From NCBI GenBank assembly GCA_964372855.1, contig CAYJRY010000002.1, positions 1 through 64,000 on the forward strand: DNA of 64,000 nt, given 5' to 3'. This document shows, piece after piece, positions 40,316-49,585 of the stretch. The number at the start of each line of letters is the position of its first letter. The stretch's first letter is position 1. The notes under the pieces are model-generated. The model was not told the origin of the DNA. It was given only the letters and a program-made list of their open reading frames with translations, and ran no database searches. Origin of the DNA: JACOXT01 sp964372855 (GTDB lineage Bacteria; Patescibacteriota; Microgenomatia; Levybacterales; UBA12049). The translations under genes and the position numbers were made by a program.

Positions 40316-41671
40316 TTAATTATTGATTTGTTTAAGTAGTGACTTTATCCCCAATATTTCCATAGAAATTGACTTGTTTTGCACAAGTTCTTCAATTTTA
40401 GTCACACCATGCATTATTGTCGTGTGATCCCGTCCTCCCAAAAGATTTCCAATTTCTTTGTAGCTAAGAGATAATTCTTTTTTTAACAAATACATAGTGA
40501 TTTGCCTTGCCTTCACCAATCGTGCCTCCCGTTTTGGTCCTTTTATTAACGTTTCTTTTATATTGTAAAAATTACAAATATTTTTTATAACTTCTTCTGG
40601 ATGATTTACGTAGTTATCTTTTGAATATTGATTTGTAATAGATTTTTGGATGGTATTTAATGATATTTTTTCTCCTAAAGCTTTGGCCATTGTAATTGTT
40701 CTAAGAAGTATTCCCTCTAATTCTCTTGAGTCGCTGGTTTTTTCTGCTATTTCTTTTGCCACATCAATTGGAAGATCGATGTTATACTTTTTTGCTTTGA
40801 TAAGAACAATTGCGCATCTTAACTCAAAATCCGGTGTCTGTATGTCAACCATTAATCCACCCGAGAATCTAGACGAAAGTCTTTTTTCTAGTTTTTTTAT
40901 CTCAGATGGGGGACGATCGGATGAAAGCACAATCTGAGCATTTCTATCCACAAGAAAATTAAATGTATGAAAAAGCTCTTCCTGAACAATATCTTTTCCT
41001 GCAAAAAATTGTACATCATCCACAATAAAAAGATCAATCAAGCGGAATTTTCTTTTCATTCTTGATGTGTCATTCCCTCGTATTGCCTCGACGACCTCAT
41101 TGGTGAATCCCTCAGAAGTAATATATATAATTTTTTTGTTTGGATCTTTCCTATAAACCTCATTTGCTATTGCCTGCATAAGATGGGTTTTGCCAACACC
41201 TACAGGTCCATAGATAAAAAGAGGATTATAGGTGTTTCCAATTTTTTCGGCAACTGTTGTTGCTGAAACATAAGCCAGTTGGTTACTGGGGGATACAGCT
41301 ATGTTCTGAAAAGTATAATCAGGTCTGACTCCGGGAAGATGCCCAACAAAAACTTGTTTATTGGTGGTATTTGCAAAAAGCGGCGCAATAAATTCTTTCT
41401 TTTTAGTGGTTTGAGTTATTGTTTTTGGTACAAATAAAATTTTGGTGTCAATATTAGTATGTTTATCTACTGATTTTTTAATTGTTTTAAAATAACGTTT
41501 TTGGAGTAAATCTATAATCATAGTTGAAGGAACGGCAATGGTTGCGACTCCATCGCTAAAAGTCAATAACACAGTTGGTTTGAAAAGGGTTAAAAATGTT
41601 CCTTCTGAGATTTCTGTTTTAATATCTGATAATATTTTTTTCCAAAGTTCAGAGTTTTTGGAGTCATTCAT
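40316..41671 (-). CDS. dnaA: Chromosomal replication initiator DnaA
   Basis: It binds origin boxes and opens DNA for replication. The N-terminal domain starts NDSKNSELWKKILSDIK. The AAA+ core has GPVGVGKTHLMQAIA (Walker A) and LFIVDDVQFFAGK (Walker B). The C-terminal domain IV ends with GGRDHTTIMHGVTKIEEL, the DnaA-box recognition signature. I prefer ATG at 41671; an ATG 21 nt upstream at 41692 lies between the promoter boxes. A perfect DnaA box overlaps the promoter spacer, suggesting autoregulation. It is divergent from rpmH, the classic origin neighbourhood. Confidence 0.95.
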   Translation of the reverse strand: MNDSKNSELWKKILSDIKTEISEGTFLTLFKPTVLLTFSDGVATIAVPSTMIIDLLQKRYFKTIKKSVDKHTNIDTKILFVPKTITQTTKKKEFIAPLFANTTNKQVFVGHLPGVRPDYTFQNIAVSPSNQLAYVSATTVAEKIGNTYNPLFIYGPVGVGKTHLMQAIANEVYRKDPNKKIIYITSEGFTNEVVEAIRGNDTSRMKRKFRLIDLFIVDDVQFFAGKDIVQEELFHTFNFLVDRNAQIVLSSDRPPSEIKKLEKRLSSRFSGGLMVDIQTPDFELRCAIVLIKAKKYNIDLPIDVAKEIAEKTSDSRELEGILLRTITMAKALGEKISLNTIQKSITNQYSKDNYVNHPEEVIKNICNFYNIKETLIKGPKREARLVKARQITMYLLKKELSLSYKEIGNLLGGRDHTTIMHGVTKIEELVQNKSISMEILGIKSLLKQINN

Positions 41672-41681
41672 GGTAAATTGA

Positions 41682-41711
41682 AGTTTAGTCATGTGGATAA
41701 CTTTTTGTCAA
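41682..41711 (-). promoter_or_regulatory. dnaA promoter with DnaA box in its spacer
   Basis: On the minus strand TTGACA (41706-41711) and TAAACT (41682-41687) are spaced by 18 bp. TTATCCACA (41692-41700), a perfect DnaA box, fills the spacer, so bound DnaA would block RNA polymerase. Confidence 0.7.
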
Positions 41712-41784
41712 GAGAGATTAAGTAGATATCACTGTATCTTTTTTAGTACTTTTAAAAAAATTATAGTTTTGTTATAATTTCAAT

Positions 41785-41919
41785 GTGGAAAAATTTGTAA
41801 AACTTAAAAAGATAAAAAGAAAAAGAAAGCATGGTTATTTAGTAAGAAATAAGTCTCACGATGGTAGAAAAATACTAAAAAGAAGAAGGCTAAAAAGTAG
41901 GACCAGGCTTTCTTTGTAA
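41785..41919 (+). CDS. rpmH: 50S ribosomal protein bL34
   Basis: The 44-residue basic protein reads MEKFVKLKKIKRKRKHGYL, then VRNKSHDGRKILKRRRLK and SRTRLSL, fitting bL34 (KRKRxHGF...GRxILxRRRxKGRxxLS). It starts with GTG, and TATAAT ends 6 nt upstream, so its mRNA is leaderless. The gene is short and easily missed. It opens the conserved rpmH-rnpA-yidC-jag operon. The N-terminus is a little longer than usual. Confidence 0.92.
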   Translation: MEKFVKLKKIKRKRKHGYLVRNKSHDGRKILKRRRLKSRTRLSL

Positions 41920-41926
41920 AATATAA

Positions 41927-42259
41927 ATGTTTAAAAAACAAAACCGTCTTCCCAGGGGTGTGAGTTTTAAGGATGGGCTGATTTTCAAAACCCCAATTTT
42001 TAATCTAAAAATAAAGGAAAACGAAATTTTTTTAAACAGGTACGCAGTTTCAATCGGAAAAAAAATAATATCTTATGCTAGTCATAGAAATAAAATAAAA
42101 AGAATTATAAGGCAAATAATTTTGAATCTTGATGAAAATATGACCAAAGGATATGATATGCTGTTTATAATAAGAAAGGGAGTTTTGGGCAAGACAAAAG
42201 AAGATATTGCTTTTTTTATTGAGCAAGCGCTAAAAACACGTGGCATTATTAAGAGATGA
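41927..42259 (+). CDS. rnpA: Ribonuclease P protein component
   Basis: It assists the RNase P RNA in trimming tRNA 5' ends. The protein starts MFKKQNRLPRGVSF, and the signature ASHRNKIKRIIRQII lies at about residue 51, corresponding to the RNR motif of the family. GYDMLFIIRKG follows. The length of 110 residues is normal. It sits 7 bp after rpmH and overlaps yidC by 4 nt (ATGA). The RNA partner is not in this window. Confidence 0.93.
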   Translation: MFKKQNRLPRGVSFKDGLIFKTPIFNLKIKENEIFLNRYAVSIGKKIISYASHRNKIKRIIRQIILNLDENMTKGYDMLFIIRKGVLGKTKEDIAFFIEQALKTRGIIKR

Positions 42260-43089
42260 ATCCTTTTTCAACAGTTGTTTCGCTTTTTGACACATTATTT
42301 TTTATTCCCATTATTAACATAATGGCTCTTCTTATTAATGGGTTTAGTTTTCTATCTGCGCCCTCCTCCTTGGGGTTTTCGATAATTGCGTTAACCGCAA
42401 TAATCCGATTGTTGATATGGCCTTTAATGACCGCTCAGCTTAGGTCTTCTCATAAAATGTCAACTCTTAAGCCTCATATTGACAAGCTAAAACAAAAACA
42501 CAAGGGAGATCAGCAGGCTTTCGCAAAAGCACAAATGGATCTTTTTAGACAGCACGGAATTAACCCTCTTGCAGGGTGCTTGCCAGCATTGATTCAGATC
42601 CCAATTTTTTTCGCCCTTTATCAAGTAATTTTTGCATTTTTTGATGAAAAAGGAGGACTTAATAAAATTAACGATCTAATCTATCCCTTTTTTCCCAACT
42701 TATCAAAAATGCCAGATCCAAATTTTTTAGGACTAAATCTTGCTAGTAAACCTTCTGAATTTAGTCAGTATGGCTGGTATTTATTATTGGTGCCGGCAGT
42801 TACTGCTCTTCTAACATTTATTCAGTCAAAAATGATGGCTCCAAAGCCTGTAAAGCCTTATCCTTCTGATTCTACAGCAGAGAAAAAAGAAAAAGAGAAT
42901 GTTTCTGATGCAATGGCCTCTATGCAGTCTCAAATGACATTTTTACTTCCCATTATGGTTGGTTTTTTCTCATGGCAGTTTCCAATTGGTCTTGCTTTGT
43001 ACTGGAATACGTTTACAATTTTTGGTATTATACAGCAGTATAAAATTATGGGTTTGGGAGGATTGCAGCAATGGATAAAAAAGAAATAG
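42256..43089 (+). CDS. yidC: YidC/Oxa1 membrane protein insertase
   Basis: It inserts and folds membrane proteins. The core has SIIALTAIIRLLIWPLMTAQLRSSHKMSTL with the conserved arginine of the hydrophilic groove. Then comes the coiled-coil hairpin and FRQHGINPLAGCLPALIQIPIFFALY. Later helices include FLLPIMVGFFSWQFPIGLALYW. The 277 residues match the short Gram-positive type, but without a clear lipoprotein signal. It overlaps rnpA by 4 nt and jag by 19 nt. Confidence 0.95.
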   Translation: MNPFSTVVSLFDTLFFIPIINIMALLINGFSFLSAPSSLGFSIIALTAIIRLLIWPLMTAQLRSSHKMSTLKPHIDKLKQKHKGDQQAFAKAQMDLFRQHGINPLAGCLPALIQIPIFFALYQVIFAFFDEKGGLNKINDLIYPFFPNLSKMPDPNFLGLNLASKPSEFSQYGWYLLLVPAVTALLTFIQSKMMAPKPVKPYPSDSTAEKKEKENVSDAMASMQSQMTFLLPIMVGFFSWQFPIGLALYWNTFTIFGIIQQYKIMGLGGLQQWIKKK

Positions 43090-43529
43090 AATTAGTAAAG
43101 ACTGCTTCGGAAGAACTTTTTGAATTATTAGAAATTGATGGAAATTTTGATATTTTGGAAGACAAGGATCAGGAAGTAATAAATATTATTTTAGATACGA
43201 AAGATACAGGGATTGTTATTGGTTATCATGGTGATACCATGGAGGGATTGCAGCTAGTTCTTTCAATGTTGATTGCAAAAAAACTTGGTAGATTTGTTAG
43301 AATATCTTTGGAAGTAGGAGACTATAAGAAAAATAGAACGGAATGGCTTAAGAGCTTGGCACAAGAGACAAGAGAAAAAGTGATTTTAGAAAATAAAGAG
43401 ATTTCAATTCCATCTTTAAAATCTTGGGAAAGAAGAGTGATTCATTTGATGTTTCAGGACGATAAAGAAGTTCAGTCAATATCTGAGGGAGAGGGAAGAG
43501 AAAGAGTTCTTATTGTTAAACCACGCTAA
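43071..43529 (+). CDS. jag: Jag/KhpB-like RNA-binding protein (KH and R3H domains)
   Basis: A short N-terminal helix replaces the usual long Jag_N domain. A KH domain follows with GIVIGYHGDTMEGLQLVLSMLI (G-x-x-G-type loop GYHGDT), then YKKNRTEWLKSLAQ and an R3H domain with SWERRVIHLMFQDDKEVQSISEGEGRERV cut here into pieces across residues 123-150. It binds RNA and is the standard partner downstream of yidC. The 19-nt overlap with yidC indicates coupling. Confidence 0.92.
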   Translation: MDKKEIELVKTASEELFELLEIDGNFDILEDKDQEVINIILDTKDTGIVIGYHGDTMEGLQLVLSMLIAKKLGRFVRISLEVGDYKKNRTEWLKSLAQETREKVILENKEISIPSLKSWERRVIHLMFQDDKEVQSISEGEGRERVLIVKPR

Positions 43530-43583
43530 GTTTCACATGCCACTTTTCTTAAAATTCAAATTGTTCAAAAAAATTTGCTTGAA

Positions 43584-44018
43584 ATGAATATTTTGAAAAT
43601 ATTTACAGATGGCGGTTCAAGAGGAAATCCTGGACCTTCGGCAATTGGTGTTTACATAGAAGATGAAAATAATAAAAAAATTTCAGGTTTTGGAAAAACC
43701 ATTGGAATTGCGACGAATAATATTGCGGAATATAGAGCAGCAATAGAAGCGCTTGATTGGGTAATAGAAAATAAAAAAAATTACCCAAAAGATACAAAGA
43801 TTTATTTTTTTCTTGATTCAAAATTGATTTGTTCTCAAATTATAGGAATTTTTAAAGTAAAAAACCCACAGCTTCGTAATTTACTATTTTCTGTGAGGGA
43901 TAGAGAAGCGCAAATAAATTTTTCAATAATATACAAATTTATTCCAAGAGAGGAAAATAAAAAAGCAGATTTTCTTGTTAATGAGGCGTTGGACAGATTG
44001 AGTGGTCAGACGAATTAA
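43584..44018 (+). CDS. RNase HI-like protein
   Basis: The start MNILKIFTDGGSRGNPGPSA gives the first catalytic aspartate in TDGGSRGNPG. NNIAEYRAAIEAL gives the glutamate, LDSKLICSQI the second aspartate, and REENKKADFLVNEAL the last. This is a complete RNase H fold of the ribonuclease HI type. It cleaves RNA in RNA-DNA hybrids. The ATG at 43584 is preferred over a TTG 9 nt upstream. The stop overlaps the convergent hexokinase-like gene. Confidence 0.87.
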   Translation: MNILKIFTDGGSRGNPGPSAIGVYIEDENNKKISGFGKTIGIATNNIAEYRAAIEALDWVIENKKNYPKDTKIYFFLDSKLICSQIIGIFKVKNPQLRNLLFSVRDREAQINFSIIYKFIPREENKKADFLVNEALDRLSGQTN

Positions 44019-45088
44019 CTTATTAATTTTGCTGCACCTAAAATATTGCTGTTTTTAATTTCAGCGAAATCAACCTTATATTTTGGCACGAGTTTTTTAA
44101 CTGAATCTTGCACAATATCTTTATAATTAAATCCTTTCCAAAAAAGACTTCCTTCCATTACAAAAATTAAATCACATTTTTTAAAAGCAGTTATACCAGC
44201 AATTTGACTACTAACTAATTGAGCAGATCGGGAGATGATATTTCTGGAAATATCTGAAATTAAGGGGATATTTTTGGTGGCTAGCTCATTTAATTCTTCT
44301 GTAGAATTAATTGGGGAATGAGGGAGATTTTTTTCTTTTATAATTAGATTAAAGTGTTTATATAAATATGCTCCCGCAACCTCTTTCTCAAAGAGTGCTT
44401 TTTTAGGAGAAGATGATTCTTTATCGATTATTTTTCCCTCTTTTGTTTGAGGAAATTTATCAAAATTTGCAGACTCCAAATTGACTAAATTCTTATTATC
44501 TAGAAATATTGCAAAATTTAATCCTGTACCTACGATTCCTGCTGCAAGATTTTCCCATGGATATTTTATTAAACCTGAGAGAAGAAGGCAGATTGTATCA
44601 TTCGCAACTGAAACCAAGATTTTTTTATTATTTTTTTGGTAAATATATTTTTCTATTTCATCTCCAACTTTTTTACCGACAATTCCAGAAAAACCATTTT
44701 CTTTTGCACCCCTTATCAAGATACCGTCAAGTTTGTTATTCCCAAAAATTGGTTTTAGGGGATAGGCGAAGTTTATAGCCAGACACCTTACATTCTTTTC
44801 AAGATGTTTATCTATAAATTCTAGGAAGTCGAGTGCTTTCTTAAAGGAGGGTTGTTTAAATACAGTTTGTTTAACAACAGTTAACTTGATATCTTTTTTG
44901 GAAATAATTGCGTTTTTACAAACACTTCCGCCAATTACCAAAACTTGAAAAATTTCCCCATCTTTCACAAGTGAACTATTAGGTATTTGATTTATAATAT
45001 AAGCAAGACTAGTTTTTTTGCCATTATTAGCATCTTGCAGTTCTTTTAGGAAGTTTTGTTGAATTTCTTTAAGATCAGTAGCGCTCAT
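44015..45088 (-). CDS. Hexokinase-like sugar kinase
   Basis: The protein has the actin-like ATPase layout of eukaryote-type hexokinases: IGGSVCKNAIIS in the first lobe, SVANDTICLLLSG with the catalytic aspartate at about 160-170, GTGLNFAIFLDN for phosphate binding, and VMEGSLFWKGFNYKDIV plus NSNILGAAKL in the second lobe. Phosphorylation of glucose or a related hexose is likely. It lies 4 bp downstream of a GH1 gene, so glucosides could be cut and the sugar phosphorylated by neighbours. Confidence 0.8.
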   Translation of the reverse strand: MSATDLKEIQQNFLKELQDANNGKKTSLAYIINQIPNSSLVKDGEIFQVLVIGGSVCKNAIISKKDIKLTVVKQTVFKQPSFKKALDFLEFIDKHLEKNVRCLAINFAYPLKPIFGNNKLDGILIRGAKENGFSGIVGKKVGDEIEKYIYQKNNKKILVSVANDTICLLLSGLIKYPWENLAAGIVGTGLNFAIFLDNKNLVNLESANFDKFPQTKEGKIIDKESSSPKKALFEKEVAGAYLYKHFNLIIKEKNLPHSPINSTEELNELATKNIPLISDISRNIISRSAQLVSSQIAGITAFKKCDLIFVMEGSLFWKGFNYKDIVQDSVKKLVPKYKVDFAEIKNSNILGAAKLIS

Positions 45089-45092
45089 TAAT

Positions 45093-46472
45093 TTAAGTTA
45101 AGGTATGGGTAGATATAAGTGTTTTGTACCAATATGCGCTTTTTTTAGGAATTCTTTTCATATTTTTTCTATCCACATGAATGAGTCCAAAACAGGATTC
45201 TGGTCTATATCCATCTACCCACTCATAATTATCCATAAGAGTCCATGCAAAGTACCCTTCAACTGGTATGCCTCGCGTTATTGCTTTATGTACTTGCTTT
45301 ATATGTTCTCTGAAGTAATAAATTCTTCTATCATCATAGATAATTTTATTTTTACCATTCCATGGAGTATTTTGTGCCATTCCATTTTCTGTCACATAGA
45401 TTTTCTTTAGACTATAAGTTTTATAGGAAAAGTATAGCTGTTGTAAAATATCGTATAATCCTTCAGGGTAATAGGGAGGTAAATAAATTGGCCAGCCCAA
45501 ATCATTTTTTAACCCCTCATTTAGAGAGATTTCCTCGAATTTTCTTTTGTTTTTAGGGCTATATTTAACCATAGATCCCTTATAATAATTAACACCAACT
45601 GTTGAAAGTTTGTCTCCTATTCTTATTAACTTCATATCTTCTTTAGAAACTGCAGGCATATTTTTGCCATAGAGCTCTATCATGAATTCTGGATATTTAC
45701 CAAGGAAAAAAGGATCAGTAAACCATAAATTTTTAGCTCCGTCAGAATACTTTGCAGCTAAAATGTCTTTTTCGTTAGTAGAATAAGCGTAGGAAGGGGA
45801 TAGGCTTAAAACTGTACCAATTTTAAGGTTTTTATCAAATTCTATTAAGGTTTTATAGACCAACCCATGCGCAATTAAAATATTGTGCGCTGCTAAAAGA
45901 GCATTTTTTAGATTTCTTTCTCCTGGAGCATGTATACCCTCATAGTAACTTCTGATAGAAGCGTGCCTAGACTCGTTGAAGATAAAATATTCATCTATAT
46001 ATTCTCCTAGATTATTAACAACTGTACGTGCATGTTTTGTTAAGACTTCAGCGCTATTTAAATTTTTCCAACCTCCCATTTTATTTAGATATTGAGGAAG
46101 TTCCCAATGGTAAAGTGTTGCATAGATACGAATGTTTGACTTGCGAAGTAGTGAAAAGTATTTTTTATACCAATCTATTGCGATTTTATTTACCTCGCCG
46201 TTTTCCTTAAGAGTCCTTGCCATAGAGATCGATGTTCTATAATGATGAAGACCTAGCCTTTTCATTATCTCCACATCCTTTTCATACAAATGGTATCGAT
46301 CAATTCCAACGTCTGGACTTTCATTATTAAAACATTTCCCAGAGTTTTTTGCAAAATAGTTCCACATTGTCGGTTCAGAGTTTTCGTATTTGAGGGTATT
46401 AGCCTCTCCAATTACTTGAAGATCTGCGTCAGCTGCGCCAAATTTAAAACTTTTGGGGAATTTTAGAGACAT
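45093..46472 (-). CDS. Glycoside hydrolase family 1 (beta-glucosidase-like)
   Basis: It is a TIM-barrel retaining glycosidase. It starts near MSLKFPKSFKFGAADADLQ, the family opening. YHLYEKDVEIMKRLGLHHYRTSISM and ATLYHWELPQYL follow. FIFNESRHA supplies the acid/base glutamate at about 165 (NES instead of the usual NEP), and IYVTENGM the nucleophile at about 360. The C-terminus GYFAWTLMDNYEW is typical. No signal peptide is present, so it acts on imported or internal glycosides. I chose ATG at 46472 over a GTG 21 nt upstream. Confidence 0.88.
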   Translation of the reverse strand: MSLKFPKSFKFGAADADLQVIGEANTLKYENSEPTMWNYFAKNSGKCFNNESPDVGIDRYHLYEKDVEIMKRLGLHHYRTSISMARTLKENGEVNKIAIDWYKKYFSLLRKSNIRIYATLYHWELPQYLNKMGGWKNLNSAEVLTKHARTVVNNLGEYIDEYFIFNESRHASIRSYYEGIHAPGERNLKNALLAAHNILIAHGLVYKTLIEFDKNLKIGTVLSLSPSYAYSTNEKDILAAKYSDGAKNLWFTDPFFLGKYPEFMIELYGKNMPAVSKEDMKLIRIGDKLSTVGVNYYKGSMVKYSPKNKRKFEEISLNEGLKNDLGWPIYLPPYYPEGLYDILQQLYFSYKTYSLKKIYVTENGMAQNTPWNGKNKIIYDDRRIYYFREHIKQVHKAITRGIPVEGYFAWTLMDNYEWVDGYRPESCFGLIHVDRKNMKRIPKKSAYWYKTLISTHTLT

Positions 46473-46526
46473 AAATACTGCATTATTGTACACTATAAAG
46501 CTAAAAATTCAAAAAGAGGTATTAGT

Positions 46527-47963
46527 TTACTTCCATTTTGCAGCTTGCCTTACTCCAAAAAACACAATCTGGGGGATGACTCCCTTATCGATTCTTTGAA
46601 TTTCCTGCATACCTAATATGTTCCCTGCAAGAAGTCCTATTAAAGACTCAGGGCGAAATCGAGTCTGCGTAGGATTAGGTTCAATTGGTTCTGGCAAGTC
46701 TGTTCTTATTTTAACTGAAGCTTCGTTTCTAACTAAGTCAATATGCCTTATAAGTCTCTGTAGTATTTCTATTCCTGATCCCAATTCCCCTGGCATTGTA
46801 AGTCCGAGAGCTTCAGAGCTTTTGAGAATATCTTCCCTGAGCCTTGAAGATAGATCTTTTAGTTGGTTTGGGTTTATTATGAAACCAGTGATTGGATATG
46901 AGTTTGGCACTTTCCATTCAACCCATACTTTGTCTCTTGGCTCTAGTACGTAAAGACCTTTTGGTGCAAGACCCATTGATACGAGATCGGCGAATAACAG
47001 AGCGTGATCTTGTCCCCAGTTTTTACGCTGTTGTAGTGTTTGTTCTGGTGTTTCTCGCGCCTGATCAAGGAGTATTGCATTTGGATTATGCCATATCTCA
47101 CCCATATTATTTAGAGCTACGGTAAAAAGCATATCCTCGCCACTTCCATGGGGCATAGTAACAAACGGCTTTGATAAGCGGAAAATGGTATTTCTGTCAA
47201 CAAACAAACCACATGTTTTTGTTGCAACATCGCTTCCGAACGCAGCTATACTTGCAACATCAATATGTCCACCTTGTTTGTATAATTTTGGAAGCAATCT
47301 TTCATTCTGAGTTGAATCTAGCTCTTTAAAATATGTCACTTGGGTAGGCTGATCAATATTGGGCACACCGATATTTCTAGAAGTTACAGCAACTGTGTCC
47401 CTATGGTTTCTGTAGGTTTTTTCTAATTCATCTACAGCGCCTGGAAGCAGGGCTGTATCACTGTCAACCATTAATATTCCATCTTGTCTATAACCCTCAT
47501 GTTCGCGAGTAAGTTCTCTTACTAGCTCAATTGCTTTATTGCGCGCATAGGCTGGATTTTTATGATCAGGAGAAGTTGGTCTTGCATCTGCAAACTGAAG
47601 ATTATTTAGGATCAAATTACTTGCAATTTCTTGGATTTTTGTTCTTCCTTCATTTGATATTCCGTTATCAGCTATTACTATACTCAACTCTCTTGTTTTT
47701 TCGCCTTGATTTGCAAGACTTCTTAAAGTATGCTCTATAGTTGCAAGTCTTTTATCTGAGTGAATTGGAATAATAACTACAGCACCTGGGTTGTGCTCTT
47801 TTATAGATTCTTTTTGCGTCTCAGGTTTTGTTAAGGCAAGAATAGAGGATCGTCTAAGAGCGGTTTGTGAATTTTGAATAAACCCATCAGAGGCAACCGG
47901 TTCTAGTTTAGGCTTAATATCTTTTGCAGGTTCTGCCATTGATATTTTTCTTTCTATTCCCAT
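46527..47963 (-). CDS. GT-A glycosyltransferase (family 2-like)
   Basis: After a 60-residue polar head comes AVVIIPIHSDKRLATIEHTLRSL, the nucleotide-sugar binding start of GT2 enzymes. SIVIADNGI, NPAYARNKAIELV and GILMVDSDTALLPGA (the DxD metal motif) follow. MPHGSGEDMLFTVALNNMG is the acceptor ED-type motif. No membrane helix is evident, so it is cytoplasmic or peripheral. Several starts are possible; ATG at 47963 follows a TATAAT box by about 20 nt. The sugar and acceptor are unknown. Confidence 0.82.
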   Translation of the reverse strand: MGIERKISMAEPAKDIKPKLEPVASDGFIQNSQTALRRSSILALTKPETQKESIKEHNPGAVVIIPIHSDKRLATIEHTLRSLANQGEKTRELSIVIADNGISNEGRTKIQEIASNLILNNLQFADARPTSPDHKNPAYARNKAIELVRELTREHEGYRQDGILMVDSDTALLPGAVDELEKTYRNHRDTVAVTSRNIGVPNIDQPTQVTYFKELDSTQNERLLPKLYKQGGHIDVASIAAFGSDVATKTCGLFVDRNTIFRLSKPFVTMPHGSGEDMLFTVALNNMGEIWHNPNAILLDQARETPEQTLQQRKNWGQDHALLFADLVSMGLAPKGLYVLEPRDKVWVEWKVPNSYPITGFIINPNQLKDLSSRLREDILKSSEALGLTMPGELGSGIEILQRLIRHIDLVRNEASVKIRTDLPEPIEPNPTQTRFRPESLIGLLAGNILGMQEIQRIDKGVIPQIVFFGVRQAAKWK

Positions 47964-48062
47964 AATAACAGATTTTATGGCAAAATGCATTATACGCGTA
48001 AAGATGGCCATTCGCTTGACTTAGAGACTATTTTTTTCTGACGCAAACCTGACGGATTTCAT

Positions 48063-48158
48063 ATTTTCCATTTTCCAATTTCTATCTACCATTGATTGGT
48101 TAAATAGAAAATTTGTAAAATTAAAAAAATGGAAAATGGTAAATGGCAAATAGAAAAT
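48063..48158. repeat. Palindromic heptad element without an ORF
   Basis: The left arm reads ATTTTCC, ATTTTCC, AATTTCT, ATCTACC. The right arm reads AATGGAA, AATGGTA, AATGGCA, AATAGAA. Aligned as reverse complements, 48063-48093 and 48128-48158 match at 24 of 31 positions. It sits between two divergent genes. Confidence 0.65.
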
Positions 48159-48206
48159 AAAAAGTAATTCTTGCTATCAATAGTCAAAATAGTTTAAAAT
48201 AAGGCG

Positions 48207-49505
48207 ATGGAAAACTCACAAATTGAGGCATCCTACCCATTGACTTTTCGAAGAGTCGACGCAGAATCATTGGGAAGACACCTTAAAAACCGCCATAGTG
48301 TGGTTTTGATAGGTATGAAGAGAGTCGGAATCAGTAACTTCCTTCGCTTTTTCTTAAACCACAAAGAAATAGTTCCAAAATATATAGCTGATGGGAATTC
48401 TCATCTTTTTGTAAGCGTGGATCTGAACGATCTTGTTGAGAGGGAAGTTTTCCCTTTTTGGATACTTACTCTAAAAAGAATATATGACGCTGTTGAAAAA
48501 TCTCAGATGACAAAAGATTCCAAAAAATATGTTGAGAACCTTTTCTTAGACAGCATGCAGTCAAAAGACACATTCTTAACAATAGAAAGTGTTAGGAAAA
48601 GCCTAGCTAAGATAACTTCAGAAAATTACCTGACTTCAGTTTTTTTCATACGTTTTGACAGGCTTAAAGACGTTGTAACTCCCGAGCTTTTTCATAATCT
48701 TCAGGGCTTGAAAGATATAACAAGTCACAAATTATCTTATGTGTTTACTAGTTTCAGAGGCCTAGATGTTTTAGCGCCAAGTGTTTTTACAAAATCATCT
48801 CTTTCTGCATTTGCTCAAAATATGTTCATAAAGCCAGCACATAAAGAAGATATTAGAGTCATTCTTGATACATATAAGGAAAGATACAAGCTGTCATTTT
48901 CTAAAAGCTTAGAGGATTCATTACTTGAGGCAGTGGATGGATATGTGCAGTATTTACAATTGGCTCTTATTTCTTATCATGAAGAAGGCGTGAAAAAAGA
49001 GAAGATGGAAAATATATTTGACTTTTTATCAAAGGATGAAAGAATTTTACTTGCCTCAGAAGAGCTGTGGGAAAGCCTTAATAGTGCTGAAAAAAATATA
49101 TTATTAAAAATAGCTAATATGGAGAAACTTACAAATGAACAAAAAAAGGAAAGTTCATATTTGTGGGATACGGGGTTTGTAATGGATGCAGATGGAAAGG
49201 ATAAAATATTTAGCTCCCTTTTTAGTTATTATCTTAAGACTAGGCAAGTTCATAAAACTAATAACTCTGTTGATCTTAGCAAAAAAGAGCATTTTCTTTA
49301 TAGCTTTTTAAAAAGTAAATTAGGTGATATATGTGAAAGAGAAGAAATTATTCAATCTGTTTGGCCCGAGGTTGAAGAATTAGGTGTTTCTGATTGGGCG
49401 ATAGATAGACTAGTTGCAAGACTAAGAGCAAAGCTTAAAGTAAAGGAGCCAAATATGGAAATACAAACAGTGAAGACTCGAGGATATAAGATGATAAAGA
49501 ATTAG
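48207..49505 (+). CDS. P-loop ATPase-like domain with C-terminal winged-helix DNA-binding domain
   Basis: The N-terminal 260 residues resemble an AAA/STAND-type NTPase: LGRHLKNRHSVVLIGMKRVG at the P-loop place, SVFFIRFDRLKD as a possible Walker B, and YVFTSFRGLDVL. The loop reads GMKRVGISN, without the usual GKT/S, so ATP use is doubtful. The C-terminal 90 residues (FLKSKLGDICEREEIIQSVW, SDWAIDRLVARLRAKL, TVKTRGYKMI) are an OmpR-type winged helix. It may be a transcription regulator whose sensor is the degenerate ATPase. Its targets are unknown. Confidence 0.7.
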   Translation: MENSQIEASYPLTFRRVDAESLGRHLKNRHSVVLIGMKRVGISNFLRFFLNHKEIVPKYIADGNSHLFVSVDLNDLVEREVFPFWILTLKRIYDAVEKSQMTKDSKKYVENLFLDSMQSKDTFLTIESVRKSLAKITSENYLTSVFFIRFDRLKDVVTPELFHNLQGLKDITSHKLSYVFTSFRGLDVLAPSVFTKSSLSAFAQNMFIKPAHKEDIRVILDTYKERYKLSFSKSLEDSLLEAVDGYVQYLQLALISYHEEGVKKEKMENIFDFLSKDERILLASEELWESLNSAEKNILLKIANMEKLTNEQKKESSYLWDTGFVMDADGKDKIFSSLFSYYLKTRQVHKTNNSVDLSKKEHFLYSFLKSKLGDICEREEIIQSVWPEVEELGVSDWAIDRLVARLRAKLKVKEPNMEIQTVKTRGYKMIKN

Positions 49506-49585
49506 AATCGGGAATTAATCGTTAAATATTCGGGTATTTATTACCTGTTGACGAATAGGTCTCCAATATGGTATAAACTACGACT

